Positions 8,464 through 16,730 are shown, numbered from the stretch's first letter. The stretch: 60,553 nucleotides of DNA from UBA10205 sp035289625 (GCA_035289625.1 DATDWP010000004.1:1-60553); one strand, 5' to 3'. Notes: generated from the letters alone by a model not told the origin. Program-made: numbers and translations.

Positions 8464-9177
8464 ATGAAAATCAGGCAGGCTTTTATTCTTGCAGGCGGCA
8501 GGGGGGAGAGGTTGCGCCCCTTAACAGATTCTACCCCAAAACCACTTGTAAAAGTGGCGGGAAAACCCATAATTGAGTACTCCCTAGAACTATTGCAAAA
8601 ACACGGAGTCGAGCAAGTAATACTATCAATTGGGTATTTGCACGAAAAAATCGAGAAGCACCTTGGCAGCGGGGAGAAATGGGGCCTTAAAATTAATTAT
8701 GCAATTGAAAATGAGCCGCTAGGAACCGGGGGGGCACTGGCTGCTGCAAAGGATAGTTTGGATGAATCTTTTTTCATGCTAAATGGGGATAATATTGCAG
8801 ATTTTGATTTGGGAAAAATGCAAAAAGCCCACACGCAATCAAAACTTCTAGGAACAATTGCTCTAACAGAGGTGGAGGATGCCTCAAGCTACGGGGCAGC
8901 AAGAATTGAAAATGGAAAAATAGTTGAATTTGTAGAAAAGCCCGCCCCTGGAACTGAACCTAGCAAATTTGTAAATGCCGGTGCGTATGTACTTTCTAAA
9001 AATTCACTTTCAATGCTCCCTACAGGATTTAATTTAATTGAAAGGACCCTCTTTCCCGCCCTTGCAAAAAAAGGCCAGCTTGGGGCTTATTTTCACAATG
9101 GCCTCTGGCTAACAACCGATACTTTGCAAAGAATTGAGAGGGCAGAAGAGGTTTTGGATAAAAAATTACACCCCTGA
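8464..9177 (+). CDS. Mannose-1-phosphate guanylyltransferase-like nucleotidyltransferase
   Basis: A 237-residue NTP_transferase. Its signature loop is LAGGRGERLRPLTDSTPKPL, followed by GTGGALAAA, the metal-binding NGDNIADFD, and FVEKPAPGT. The GTGGA and EKPAPGT segments favour the mannose-1-phosphate guanylyltransferase / glucose-1-phosphate group. No left-handed beta-helix domain is attached. It is the second nucleotidyltransferase within 2.2 kb and clearly differs from the first, which suggests a different sugar or NTP. GDP-mannose would feed the GMD-like gene at 3268. An AT box (ATTTAAAG) lies about 25-30 nt upstream of the ATG. Confidence 0.85.
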   Translation: MKIRQAFILAGGRGERLRPLTDSTPKPLVKVAGKPIIEYSLELLQKHGVEQVILSIGYLHEKIEKHLGSGEKWGLKINYAIENEPLGTGGALAAAKDSLDESFFMLNGDNIADFDLGKMQKAHTQSKLLGTIALTEVEDASSYGAARIENGKIVEFVEKPAPGTEPSKFVNAGAYVLSKNSLSMLPTGFNLIERTLFPALAKKGQLGAYFHNGLWLTTDTLQRIERAEEVLDKKLHP

Positions 9178-9221
9178 CACAGCCTTTTAATTGTTTTAGT
9201 ATTTCTCTATTTAGTGATAAT

Positions 9222-10370
9222 ATGTACATGGCATCAGTAGTGGGGGCGGGGCCGGCTGGTCTTATTGCTGCAAAAAAAATAGCCAAAAACGGCTGGAAAA
9301 CTGCAGTTTTAGAAGAGCACCCGACAATTGGGGATCCGGTTGCTTGCACAGGGCTAATTAGCGCTAGCGGGGTCCATGAACTTGGGATTAGAAAAGAAGT
9401 TGAAGAAGTGCTCATGAATAAAATCCGAGGGGCGCAGATCTTCTCGCACAATAATGAAATGATTGAAGTTAAGCGCAGCGAAACAGTTGCATACGTTGTT
9501 GATAGGGGAGGGTTTGATAGGGTTTTAGGCAGGGAAGCCCAGCAAGCGGGCGCTGAAATAAAACTCAACACCAGAATGATTGATATTCGCAAGGAAACGG
9601 TTTTTGTTGAAGAAAAAGGCAGGGGCGGATTGCTCAAATCAAAAGTAGTGATTGGGGCTGATGGAGTGAATTCAAAGACAAGAAAAATTATGGGGATAAA
9701 TACTACTATGGAAAATTATGTGCACGCCTACCAGGTTGATGCAAAAGGAAAATTTGACCCACGCTATGTGCAACTTTTTTTGGGAAATTACGCAAAGGAT
9801 TTTTTTGCATGGATTGTCCCTGAAAATGAAACCACAGCGCGCGTTGGGCTTGCCAGTACATCCGGAAATATCCGCAAGGATTTTAACGTATTTATCAGCG
9901 AAAAAAACATCAACGGGGAATTTTGTGATATGTGCAGCTCTCTAATTCCAATTGGCGAGCCACTAAAAAATATTGTAAAGGACAATATGCTCCTTGTAGG
10001 GGATTCTGCCTTTCAGTGCAAGGCAACAACAGGCGGCGGGATTTTGATGGGCATGTTTGCCGCAGAGATTTTGGCAAATACTGTGCACGACCATTTTGCA
10101 AATGGGGCGCCACTTAAAAATTATGAAAAAAACTGCGAACAAAAAATTAACAAGGACTTGCGGCTTCACTGGAAAATCAGGCAATATATAAATGGCAAGA
10201 ACGAAGACCAAATAGACAAGCTCTTTCGCAGCATGAACAAGGCAAAAGCCGGGGAATTTCTTAGCGCATATGGGGACATGGACAGGCCAACAAGGTTTAT
10301 GGGAAAGGTTCTCACAAACCCATCCATGTGGCGTTTTTTTCCCGAAGCGCTCAGATTTGTGGGAACATAA
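9222..10370 (+). CDS. Geranylgeranyl reductase family FAD-dependent oxidoreductase
   Basis: A 382-residue flavoprotein. The N-terminal dinucleotide-binding motif is VVGAGPAGLIAAKKIA. A conserved substrate-loop cysteine lies in DPVACTGLIS. The second FAD segment is VIGADGVNSKTRK, and a third is LLVGDSAFQCKATTGGGI. These are hallmarks of archaeal (di)geranylgeranylglycerophospholipid reductases, which saturate the isoprenoid chains of membrane lipids at the membrane surface. Length and motif order are complete. Two start codons are possible (ATG 9222 and ATG 9228). It stands alone between the glycan genes and the polymerase. Confidence 0.9.
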   Translation: MYMASVVGAGPAGLIAAKKIAKNGWKTAVLEEHPTIGDPVACTGLISASGVHELGIRKEVEEVLMNKIRGAQIFSHNNEMIEVKRSETVAYVVDRGGFDRVLGREAQQAGAEIKLNTRMIDIRKETVFVEEKGRGGLLKSKVVIGADGVNSKTRKIMGINTTMENYVHAYQVDAKGKFDPRYVQLFLGNYAKDFFAWIVPENETTARVGLASTSGNIRKDFNVFISEKNINGEFCDMCSSLIPIGEPLKNIVKDNMLLVGDSAFQCKATTGGGILMGMFAAEILANTVHDHFANGAPLKNYEKNCEQKINKDLRLHWKIRQYINGKNEDQIDKLFRSMNKAKAGEFLSAYGDMDRPTRFMGKVLTNPSMWRFFPEALRFVGT

Positions 10371-10512
10371 ACGCAAGAACCACTTTTTAATTTTACAAAA
10401 AAATACCCCAAATTCTACATAACTCTAACCTGACCGGATGTCCCTTTGCATTTTTTAGAAAATATCAGCTCCGTCCCTCACCTAATTTAAACATTTCAAG
10501 CGCAAGTTTGGT

Positions 10513-11592
10513 ATGAATAGGGTAATCCTGCACATTGACTTGGACTATTTTTACGCCCAATTAGAAGAGCTAAGAAACCCATCCTTAAAGGGAAAGCCGC
10601 TGGTTGTGTGCATATTTTCAGGAAGAACGCAAGATTCCGGGGCGGTTGCTTCTGCAAATTACCTTGCGCGCGAACTTGGGGTGAGGGCCGGAATGCCGAT
10701 AGTTTTTGCAAAAAAGAAGGCCCCGCAAGCAGCATTTTTGAGAGCGGATAGGGAGTATTACGAGCAGGTATCTGATAGGATAATGGAGATTTTGCGCCTC
10801 TTTGCAGAAAAGTTTGAGCAAGAGAGTATTGATGAGGCAAGCCTTGAAATAACCCAAAAAATTAGCGGGAGTTTTATTGATGCAAAAAAAGTGGGCCAAG
10901 AGATAAAGCAGAAAATTTTTGAAGAGGAAAAATTGACATGCTCGGTTGGTATCGGGCCAAATAAGCTCATTGCAAAAATGGCTGCGGATACAAAAAAACC
11001 GGATGGCCTAACAGTAGTTGCATTCCCGGAAGTTGATACTTTCCTTCGTTCAAAAAAAATCTCTGATCTTTATGGGATAGGGGAAAAAACAACAGAAGCG
11101 CTTGCAGAAAAAGGAGTGCGCACAATATCGCAGCTTGCAAAATTCCCTATTAGGGATTTGCAGGAGATGTTTGGCGAGAAAAGAGGAAAGCAAATACATG
11201 AAAAATCGCTCGGAATTGATAATTCAGAAGTTGAAGAGAAGCCCCCTCAACAACTATCGCGCATTATGACACTAAAGGAGAACAGCTCAAGTGCAGATGC
11301 ACTCATTGAAAATTCTTCAGCACTGTGCGCCGATCTTGCACAAAAGGCAAAAAACCTAAACCTTGCATTTCGCACAGTTTCAATTATTTTAATTTCAAAT
11401 AAACTCGAAACAATTTCCCGGAGCAAAACCCTCAGCGCCCCGGCACGCTCAAGTGAGGAGATACTCAAAACCGGTTCAGAGCTCTTCGTGGAATTTTTTG
11501 AACAAAATACTGATTTTATTTGCCGAAGGTTTGGGATTCGTGTGAGTAATTTTGAGGAGCCAGAAGCCCAGCGCACGCTTTTTGAGTTTTGA
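10513..11592 (+). CDS. dinB: Y-family DNA polymerase IV
   Basis: A 359-residue translesion polymerase, close to archaeal Dpo4 in length. Palm residues are in HIDLDYFYAQLEE (residues 7-19) and in ESIDEASLEI (about 102-111), giving the catalytic acidic triad. The thumb/HhH region follows SVGIGPNKLIAKMAADTKKP and includes DLYGIGEKTTEALAEKGV. The little-finger domain forms the C-terminal third. The last residues, QRTLFEF, resemble a PCNA-interacting peptide. The ATG is preceded by ATTTAAAC at about -27, so a leaderless or near-leaderless mRNA is likely. It is not linked to other repair genes here. Confidence 0.95.
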   Translation: MNRVILHIDLDYFYAQLEELRNPSLKGKPLVVCIFSGRTQDSGAVASANYLARELGVRAGMPIVFAKKKAPQAAFLRADREYYEQVSDRIMEILRLFAEKFEQESIDEASLEITQKISGSFIDAKKVGQEIKQKIFEEEKLTCSVGIGPNKLIAKMAADTKKPDGLTVVAFPEVDTFLRSKKISDLYGIGEKTTEALAEKGVRTISQLAKFPIRDLQEMFGEKRGKQIHEKSLGIDNSEVEEKPPQQLSRIMTLKENSSSADALIENSSALCADLAQKAKNLNLAFRTVSIILISNKLETISRSKTLSAPARSSEEILKTGSELFVEFFEQNTDFICRRFGIRVSNFEEPEAQRTLFEF

Positions 11593-11611
11593 AAGTGGTG
11601 ATTTTCTAGAA

Positions 11612-12172
11612 TCAGAGGCGCTTTTTCCCAAAATTAAATCTTCTTGGCCCGGTTTCACCCAACAGAACATTAGCCGCCCTTTTGAACTGTAGATGAAATG
11701 CGCCGCCGGGTTTTTTCGTTTTGGCTTTTCTGGAATAATCGAATTTTAGGTTAGCTGGCATACTACCAGCAGCCTGCATGTGAACCACCAGACGATGCAC
11801 ACCAACCCCACTAACTTTAATGTTCGATTTTGCCAATTTATCTACCAATAAATTAATTCGTAAAACAGGAGGACTTGATTTTACGGCAAGTTGCCTATTT
11901 ACCTCACGGACTATAGCCTGCTTCTGCTCGTCTGTATATCCGTGCCTATGGCCGCCCGCAGTACTGGGCCCTTTCTTAACCTTATTTGCCACTCTTTTGA
12001 ATGCGGTGGCAATAGAAGTTTCTGAAATATTAAGGCCGAATTTTTGCTTTATTAGAGCAATAACTTTTGCGGGATCTTGACCTGACATTTTTCTCAATAT
12101 CTCAAATACCTGACTTTGATCTGTAGCAGATAAATGGGCCAGTTCAAAAACATGATCATTCATAATAGACAT
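11612..12172 (-). CDS. Unknown basic protein with two HTH-like segments
   Basis: I do not recognise the family. The 186-residue protein has two segments that look like helix-turn-helix units. The first is about residues 33-68, with KFGLNISETSIATAFKRV. The second is about 100-133, with LAKSNIKVSGVGVHRLV. Between them lies GGHRHGYTDEQKQAIVREV. The C-terminal 50 residues are strongly basic and rich in Arg, Lys and Gly. Together these suggest nucleic-acid binding, possibly a regulator or a domesticated transposase-type HTH protein; this is inference. TTTATTAATC lies about 25 nt upstream of the first ATG. Its 3' end converges on the dinB gene. Confidence 0.65.
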   Translation of the reverse strand: MSIMNDHVFELAHLSATDQSQVFEILRKMSGQDPAKVIALIKQKFGLNISETSIATAFKRVANKVKKGPSTAGGHRHGYTDEQKQAIVREVNRQLAVKSSPPVLRINLLVDKLAKSNIKVSGVGVHRLVVHMQAAGSMPANLKFDYSRKAKTKKPGGAFHLQFKRAANVLLGETGPRRFNFGKKRL

Positions 12173-12251
12173 TTAAGGAATAGGCGATTAATAAACTTTT
12201 TCAGAAGTGAAATCATCACATAACAAAATGTACGTGATACTAATAGCCAAT

Positions 12252-12611
12252 TTACCCAACTACCCTAAACGGGATGTCTTTTGAAAATGAGCGCTCTACA
12301 TAGCCATAGTCGCCAAAGTGCTCGGAGACCTTGATTTTGCCAAAATGGCTCCCTTCATTTGCGTAGTTGGAAAGATATATTGGCATTTTTATTGTGATTT
12401 TATCATTTGCCTTGAATGCATCATATTTTTTTTCATATGTTCTACTAGAACCCACTGTACTAAAAGTTGCAACTTCCGGGAGATCAATTTCAACCAAAAC
12501 TTTTTTCACTTTAGGGTCCTCGTTTTCAATGTCAATTATAAGTTCCCAAGGTTCCTTTTTTTTAAGGCTGATGCGCAGAGGAAATATGCTTGATTTTATT
12601 ACCATCCCCAT
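12252..12611 (-). CDS. Conserved small beta-sandwich protein of unknown function
   Basis: A 119-residue protein without signal peptide or membrane segment. The alternating pattern WELIIDIENEDPKVKKVLVE, then KITIKMPIYLSNYANEG, then KIKVSEHFGDYGY, predicts an all-beta Ig-like or CARDB-like fold, as in proteins that present hydrophobic strands with a conserved Asn. It starts 8 nt after the stop of the zinc-ribbon gene and is therefore in an operon with it. I know of no specific function; structural assignment is from the strand pattern only. Confidence 0.65.
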   Translation of the reverse strand: MGMVIKSSIFPLRISLKKKEPWELIIDIENEDPKVKKVLVEIDLPEVATFSTVGSSRTYEKKYDAFKANDKITIKMPIYLSNYANEGSHFGKIKVSEHFGDYGYVERSFSKDIPFRVVG

Positions 12612-12619
12612 TTTTCCAC

Positions 12620-12895
12620 CTAAATTATTTCAAAATCATCAGTTTTTTTGCCCTTTAAAGAGTTCAATTTATTTTTTAGCTGCGAATTTGTTTTTATTTC
12701 GCTCTCAGGTTTTGAAGAAAGAGTTGTTTTTGGGGCTGAGCCGCTTGCCTTGATTGACCTTTTGAGCGCGTTTATTTGATCCATTCCGCCCTCTCTCATC
12801 TCGCCTCGAAAATTGCAGCGCGAGCACTCCTCCATCCCGTTCTCAAGCTTTTTTGTGTCAAGAGAGCCGCATGAGGGGCAATATTTGTGCATCAT
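12620..12895 (-). CDS. Zinc-ribbon protein
   Basis: A 91-residue protein starting MMHKYCPSCGSLDTKKLENG. Cysteines at CPSC and then CSRC form a four-Cys zinc ribbon in the first 30 residues. The rest is a Lys/Ser-rich, probably disordered tail ending TDDFEII. A longer reading with an upstream ATG at 12979 adds 28 residues that do not look like part of a domain. A TTTTAATC box lies about 30 nt before the MM start, so the short form is chosen. Similar ribbons occur in archaeal transcription and RNA-processing factors, but nothing here identifies which. It is the first gene of a two-gene unit, divergent from the antiporter. Confidence 0.7.
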   Translation of the reverse strand: MMHKYCPSCGSLDTKKLENGMEECSRCNFRGEMREGGMDQINALKRSIKASGSAPKTTLSSKPESEIKTNSQLKNKLNSLKGKKTDDFEII

Positions 12896-13020
12896 AGAAA
12901 TGGAAAAAGAGCCGAAGGGATTAAAACCCCATACGGGCAAAAACCCACCAAATGCGCTTTTATGGGCTCTATAGCCCAAACAGGCGCTACTATTTTATTC
13001 TCCACAAGCGTTCCTGATGC

Positions 13021-14523
13021 ATGAGCGAAGTTTTGCCGCTAACAACTATTGGAATAATTATTATAATTGCAATTCTTGTGAGTATTTTAGTTAAAAAATT
13101 CGGCCAGAACCCCGTGATTGGCTATATTCTTGCAGGGTTTATTTTGGGGCCGTTTTTTTTTAATTTCCTGCATCCAACTGACCCTCTTGTTTTGGGATTT
13201 GGGGAGATGGGCCTTTTCATTTTGCTCTTTTATTTAGGGCTTGAGTCGTCATTGAAGGATTTTTTGCGCGCGGGTTCTTCCTCGTTTATCCTTGCACTTT
13301 TAGATATTGTGGGTTCGGTGGCGGTAGGGTTTGCAATCGCCTACATTTTCGGTTTCTCACTGCTTTTCTCATTGTTAATTGGCTTGATGCTATTTTGCAC
13401 AAGTACTGCAATTGTTGCAAAGTTTGCACTTGATAATAAAATACTCGGACTCCCCTCAACGCACATTGCAATTTCAATTCTGATATTCCAGGACCTTGTT
13501 GCAATAATACTGCTAGTATTTATTACAAGTTTTTCGCGAAGTGGAGCCGCGCTAGATCTTGCCCTTAGTGCAGTGATGTTTGCAACCGCTGCATTTTTTG
13601 TTGTATACCAGCTAAGCCAGTGGGCAGAAAATTGGTTTGCAAAAAATGGGTATGGGCACATCGAGATGACGCTTTTTTCACTAGGGATCGGGCTTATTGT
13701 TGCAACGCTTGCGGGCTTTTTGCACCTCTCAATGGCACTCGGAGCGCATTTTGCAGGTTACGCGCTGGCAGAAACAAAAGCGGGGCTGAAAATAAAAAAA
13801 GACATCCACTTTTTGCGCGATTTTTTCCTTCTCTTCTTTTTTGTCAGCTTCGGAACAACAATATTTTATAGCGCGCAAGCTGCAGGGATTGTAATCCCTG
13901 ACACTTCAACGCTTCTTTCAATGCTCGGGTTTGCAATACTTCTTGTAATCGGCGGAACAATTGCGCACGGAGTAGTGTTTTCCCTCTTCGGCCCAATGCT
14001 TGGGTTAAAAAGAGGGGAAGATACTTCGCGCCCCGCAATACTCTTGGGGCCTTTGGGGGAATTTGTCGTAATTATTGCAACTTCAGCTGTTGTGCTGCTC
14101 ACAGAGCGCGAGGCATTTTTGCTTCCGACAATTGCATTCCTAATAATTGCAGTGAGCATAATAATATTCCAGCCAATGTATCAGCGCGTCAAACTGCACG
14201 AGAGGATATTTTCAATTCTTCCAATAATCTTTCCCGCGCGTGAAAAAACCATTGTAGTGCCGCACACTGAAGAATCAATTGAGAATATGAAAAATGTGGG
14301 GTTCAACATGTTTGTAGTGCTAGCAATCGCCTGGATTGCGGTCCTGCTCTACTACGACCTCCCGCGCCTTGGAGTCCCGATAATTTACAGCAGGCAAGTT
14401 ACCACGATAATTATATTCGGGATTTTTGCAGCGCTGCCGTTTGTGCGGGCAATGAGGTCGATGAAGCATTTGTTCAAGAACCTGAAATTGAAAAGGGTGC
14501 AGAGCAATGTTGGAACTAGGTAG
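13021..14523 (+). CDS. CPA2-family cation/proton antiporter (Kef-type)
   Basis: A 500-residue integral membrane protein with about 12 transmembrane helices over the first 390 residues. Family landmarks are GQNPVIGYILAGFILGP in helix 2, FILLFYLGLESSLKDF, the CTSTAIVAKF crossover helix, and ISILIFQDLVAIILL, whose acidic residue is in the ion-binding region. These identify the monovalent cation:proton antiporter-2 family, which moves Na+ or K+ against H+ across the cytoplasmic membrane. The C-terminal part has two more hydrophobic segments (near residues 430 and 460) and a short basic tail. The TrkA-N regulatory domain of KefB/C is absent. It is probably a single-gene unit. Confidence 0.9.
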   Translation: MSEVLPLTTIGIIIIIAILVSILVKKFGQNPVIGYILAGFILGPFFFNFLHPTDPLVLGFGEMGLFILLFYLGLESSLKDFLRAGSSSFILALLDIVGSVAVGFAIAYIFGFSLLFSLLIGLMLFCTSTAIVAKFALDNKILGLPSTHIAISILIFQDLVAIILLVFITSFSRSGAALDLALSAVMFATAAFFVVYQLSQWAENWFAKNGYGHIEMTLFSLGIGLIVATLAGFLHLSMALGAHFAGYALAETKAGLKIKKDIHFLRDFFLLFFFVSFGTTIFYSAQAAGIVIPDTSTLLSMLGFAILLVIGGTIAHGVVFSLFGPMLGLKRGEDTSRPAILLGPLGEFVVIIATSAVVLLTEREAFLLPTIAFLIIAVSIIIFQPMYQRVKLHERIFSILPIIFPAREKTIVVPHTEESIENMKNVGFNMFVVLAIAWIAVLLYYDLPRLGVPIIYSRQVTTIIIFGIFAALPFVRAMRSMKHLFKNLKLKRVQSNVGTR

Positions 14524-14543
14524 AACCAAGATTCTTGATTTGA

Positions 14544-14768
14544 TTAATATTGTTTAAGTCTTCGTTCGATTTGAGCTAGTTCTTGTTGTGTGAAATATTT
14601 TCTTTTCCTTTTGCCTCTTGGTTTCATCGAACCTATTGATACACCTGCTGCTTTAACTGCCAAAAAATCTAGTTGAGACCTAGTCAATGGTCGTCTTAAT
14701 TTTTTTTTGAAATGAGTTTGCAAGTAGGCATGTATAGAATTCGATTTCTTAGCTACAGGACGTCTCAT
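14544..14768 (-). CDS. Small basic protein of unknown function
   Basis: A 74-residue, Lys/Arg-rich protein with the segments RPLTRSQLDFLAVKAAGVSI and YFTQQELAQIERRLKQY. No signal peptide, membrane segment or cysteine cluster. A GCTTAAAAAC box lies about 25 nt upstream of the ATG, which supports a real leaderless gene. The helical C-terminus and charge suggest nucleic-acid or ribosome association, but no function is claimed. It sits between the antiporter and tRNA-Gln. Confidence 0.55.
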   Translation of the reverse strand: MRRPVAKKSNSIHAYLQTHFKKKLRRPLTRSQLDFLAVKAAGVSIGSMKPRGKRKRKYFTQQELAQIERRLKQY

Positions 14769-14859
14769 GATTTGATAATAATTTCACATGTTTTTAAGCA
14801 TTTGTATTTTAAAAAATGAATGCTGATTCCACTTTTAACGATGTCTATAACCAAAAAAG

Positions 14860-14984
14860 TAGCCCCGCCCGGATTCGAACCGGGGTATACAGCTCCAGAG
14901 GCTGTCATCCTATCGACGGAAACCAATCTTTCAAATACAATCATTTACTGAACTGCGCTTCCTTGGCCGCTAGACGACGGGGCT
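14860..14984 (-). tRNA. tRNA-Gln (anticodon CTG) with a D-loop intron
   Basis: The acceptor stem pairs AGCCCCG (14978-14984) with CGGGGCT (14861-14867), followed by discriminator A at 14860. The T arm is CCCGG-TTCGAAT-CCGGG. The anticodon stem ACAGC/GCTGT encloses the loop CTCTGGA, giving anticodon CTG for codon CAG. The D stem GTCT/GGAT forms only if 52 nt are removed from the D arm, and the mature molecule is then 72 nt plus the discriminator. No CCA is encoded. A run of six T residues on the minus strand just past the 3' end could stop transcription. The anticodon loop itself has no intron. Confidence 0.9.
14912..14963 (-). other. 52-nt intron in the D-loop of tRNA-Gln
   Basis: A 4-nt AGGA repeat at both ends makes the boundary ambiguous by up to 4 nt. 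The phase used here is the only one of five that gives a bulge-helix-bulge-like fold. Exon CGGC pairs with intron GUCG (one G.U), with a three-base bulge CA^A at the 5' site. A six-pair intron helix GGAAGC/GUUUCC follows. AU^A at the 3' site lies next to the D stem. Cleavage by the archaeal splicing endonuclease would leave an uninterrupted D-loop. The fold was built by eye. Confidence 0.75.
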
Positions 14985-15093
14985 ATTGATAAATTATTTA
15001 GCATACACCAACCTAGCGAGTTGTTGGACGCCTAAAATGAATTTCCGTGGCAAACTTTAAAACACTATTTATAGCAAAGAAGGAAAAGCTCTT

Positions 15094-15816
15094 TCACTGC
15101 CCACGCTTTGCCCTGCGCTCCCTGTAGCGTTTAATTCCCTTGCGAGCGCCTGCCTGAGCTAGCCCTCCAACAAGAGCAAGTGGAATGCCAGCGTAAAGTC
15201 CCCCTTTTCCGGCGCCTTTGACGTACTCAATTGGTGCAATTGGCGGATGTTTTATGAAATGTCGGAAAACTTCACCATCTTTTATACCGTGCTTATTTTG
15301 ATATGCTTGCAAATTGTCTAACATATTATTCACAGCATCGGTATATAGAGCCTTATATTTTTCGTTTATCTTTTCGAGCTGATTGAAAGTTTCTGTGCCC
15401 CTGATATTTTCCGGAACATGTATCAAATATCTAAGACGATTAAGATGTGTTGGCCCAGCCCTAAATTCGATCCAAAAATCATCTCGGTAAAAGCCATTAT
15501 CCTTTAAAATTTTGACAGTTTCCGCTTGAATTTTTTGCTGGAGATCAGACACCACTTTGAAATTACGTTTATCAACATGACGCAATATTGGACTCCAAGT
15601 AGGGACAGCTAAACCCTGCCAATTTGCAGGCTGGATTTCATCAATAAATTTGTTCCGCTCATGGAAGTGTTCCCTTGTTGTCCCGCCGATCATGCTCGCT
15701 GCGGCTCCGATTGCAATTCCTGTTTTTACCCTATTTGCTTTTCGCAGTACCGATCGTGAAAGTTTGCTGCCCAGCGTCCTGGTTTTAGCCACAAATGCTT
15801 TCATTTTCTTCATCAT
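15094..15816 (-). CDS. Membrane-anchored unknown, paralog of the next gene upstream
   Basis: A 240-residue protein of unknown function. A basic N-terminus (MMKKMKAFVAKTRTLGSKL) is followed by a hydrophobic, Gly/Ala-rich segment TGIAIGAAASMIGG at about residues 32-45. A mainly helical middle comes next, then a second hydrophobic segment YAGIPLALVGGLAQAG near residue 220 and an Arg/Lys-rich tail. An upstream in-frame ATG at 15894 exists, but a CTATAAATA box sits about 27 nt before the MM start at 15816, which fits a leaderless transcript. It shares architecture, an HFIKHPP/HFKKNPP motif near the C-terminus and its promoter sequence with the gene at 15898-16587, so the two are tandem paralogs. 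Confidence 0.7.
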   Translation of the reverse strand: MMKKMKAFVAKTRTLGSKLSRSVLRKANRVKTGIAIGAAASMIGGTTREHFHERNKFIDEIQPANWQGLAVPTWSPILRHVDKRNFKVVSDLQQKIQAETVKILKDNGFYRDDFWIEFRAGPTHLNRLRYLIHVPENIRGTETFNQLEKINEKYKALYTDAVNNMLDNLQAYQNKHGIKDGEVFRHFIKHPPIAPIEYVKGAGKGGLYAGIPLALVGGLAQAGARKGIKRYRERRAKRGQ

Positions 15817-15838
15817 AAATCTATGAAGGCTTCTGGGA

Positions 15839-15847
15839 TATTTATAG
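15839..15847 (-). promoter_or_regulatory. TATA box of the 15094-15816 gene
   Basis: CTATAAATA (minus strand) lies about 27 nt before the start codon. It is embedded in an 18-nt block (15837-15854) that is identical to the promoter block of the paralogous upstream gene. Confidence 0.65.
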
Positions 15848-15897
15848 TTTTGTTGCCTGGCGGATTTGGCAAAAAAGCGCACGGATAATGCCAAGGG

Positions 15898-16587
15898 TTA
15901 TTTGAATGGCTTGCTTTTTTTCCTTTTGGCTTTTCTTATAGCGGCCTGCGCTGCAGCGCCTAATAGCCCTACAGCAACAGCCCCTTTGAGGGCCCCTTTT
16001 GCATCCTCAGAAAAATCAGCAGGCGGATTTTTTTTGAAATGCTCAATTACTTGACCAAGGGTTGTATATCCTTCTGTTAAGGCAAATATGTTTATTCGAT
16101 CCTGAATGTCTTCAGCGCTTTTAATAAAATCCGCAACCGGTTTTTGCAAGGCCTTTTCCAAATCAGCATAAGCAAGAGAATTTGTTTGGATCGGGAGGCT
16201 ATCAAATACCGGAATAAGTTTTCCACCACCCCAAATAGCGGAGATTGAAACTTTAGTGCCGTCAAAACCGTGTTTTTGTGCAATTCTTAAAATCTCTTTC
16301 TGAATTTCATATTCAGCTCTTATACGATGAGCATATGCTTCTCTTGCAAGGTGGAACTCTATAAATTTTAGGTCGGGAACTTGCTCTCCCCTGAAAATTC
16401 TTTTTGATTCAAGCCCGCGCCTAAATTGCCCCATTTCACTAACATGTTCAATAGGAGCCCCGAGAAGGGTGCCAATACCTGCGCCTATTAATGCGCCCTT
16501 CTTTAACTGCCTTGCTTTTTGCAACCCGGATCTTAACCATGCCACAACTCTTTTACCGCTCGCAGCTATTTTTGGCCTTAGCACCAT
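15898..16587 (-). CDS. Membrane-anchored unknown, tandem paralog
   Basis: A 229-residue protein with the same plan as its downstream neighbour. It has a basic N-terminus, a hydrophobic Gly/Ala segment KKGALIGAGIGTLLGAPIEH (about residues 29-48), a helical middle, a VIEHFKKNPPADF motif, a second hydrophobic segment GAVAVGLLGAAAQAA, and a Lys-rich tail. The two hydrophobic segments with a roughly 140-residue helical domain between them suggest a hairpin-like membrane protein or a pore-former, but that is inference. The ATG is preceded at about -29 by the same CTATAAATA box. No known domain recognised. Confidence 0.7.
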   Translation of the reverse strand: MVLRPKIAASGKRVVAWLRSGLQKARQLKKGALIGAGIGTLLGAPIEHVSEMGQFRRGLESKRIFRGEQVPDLKFIEFHLAREAYAHRIRAEYEIQKEILRIAQKHGFDGTKVSISAIWGGGKLIPVFDSLPIQTNSLAYADLEKALQKPVADFIKSAEDIQDRINIFALTEGYTTLGQVIEHFKKNPPADFSEDAKGALKGAVAVGLLGAAAQAAIRKAKRKKSKPFK

Positions 16588-16611
16588 AAGGAGCTATTTA
16601 GTTTGTGGTGA

Positions 16612-16620
16612 TATTTATAG
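16612..16620 (-). promoter_or_regulatory. TATA box of the 15898-16587 gene
   Basis: CTATAAATA (minus strand), about 29 nt from the ATG at 16587. The surrounding 18 bases (16610-16627) repeat the block at 15837-15854 exactly. The GGCAAAAA run that follows is also similar, which shows that the promoter was duplicated with the gene. Confidence 0.65.
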
Positions 16621-16730
16621 TTTTGTTTGGCAAAAACGCCAAAAACCTGGCCTTGAAGAAGGGTGGATTTGATTAAAGATGCGGGCAAAATTTATTAACC
16701 AAAAGCCCCTATACATATTTGCGGTTAAAA

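Noticed and set aside
14860..14984. Reading the interrupted tRNA as a pseudogene or as a split tRNA half.
   Set aside because: All stems are complete once 52 nt are removed, the cut ends form a BHB-like fold, and both halves are in normal order on one strand.
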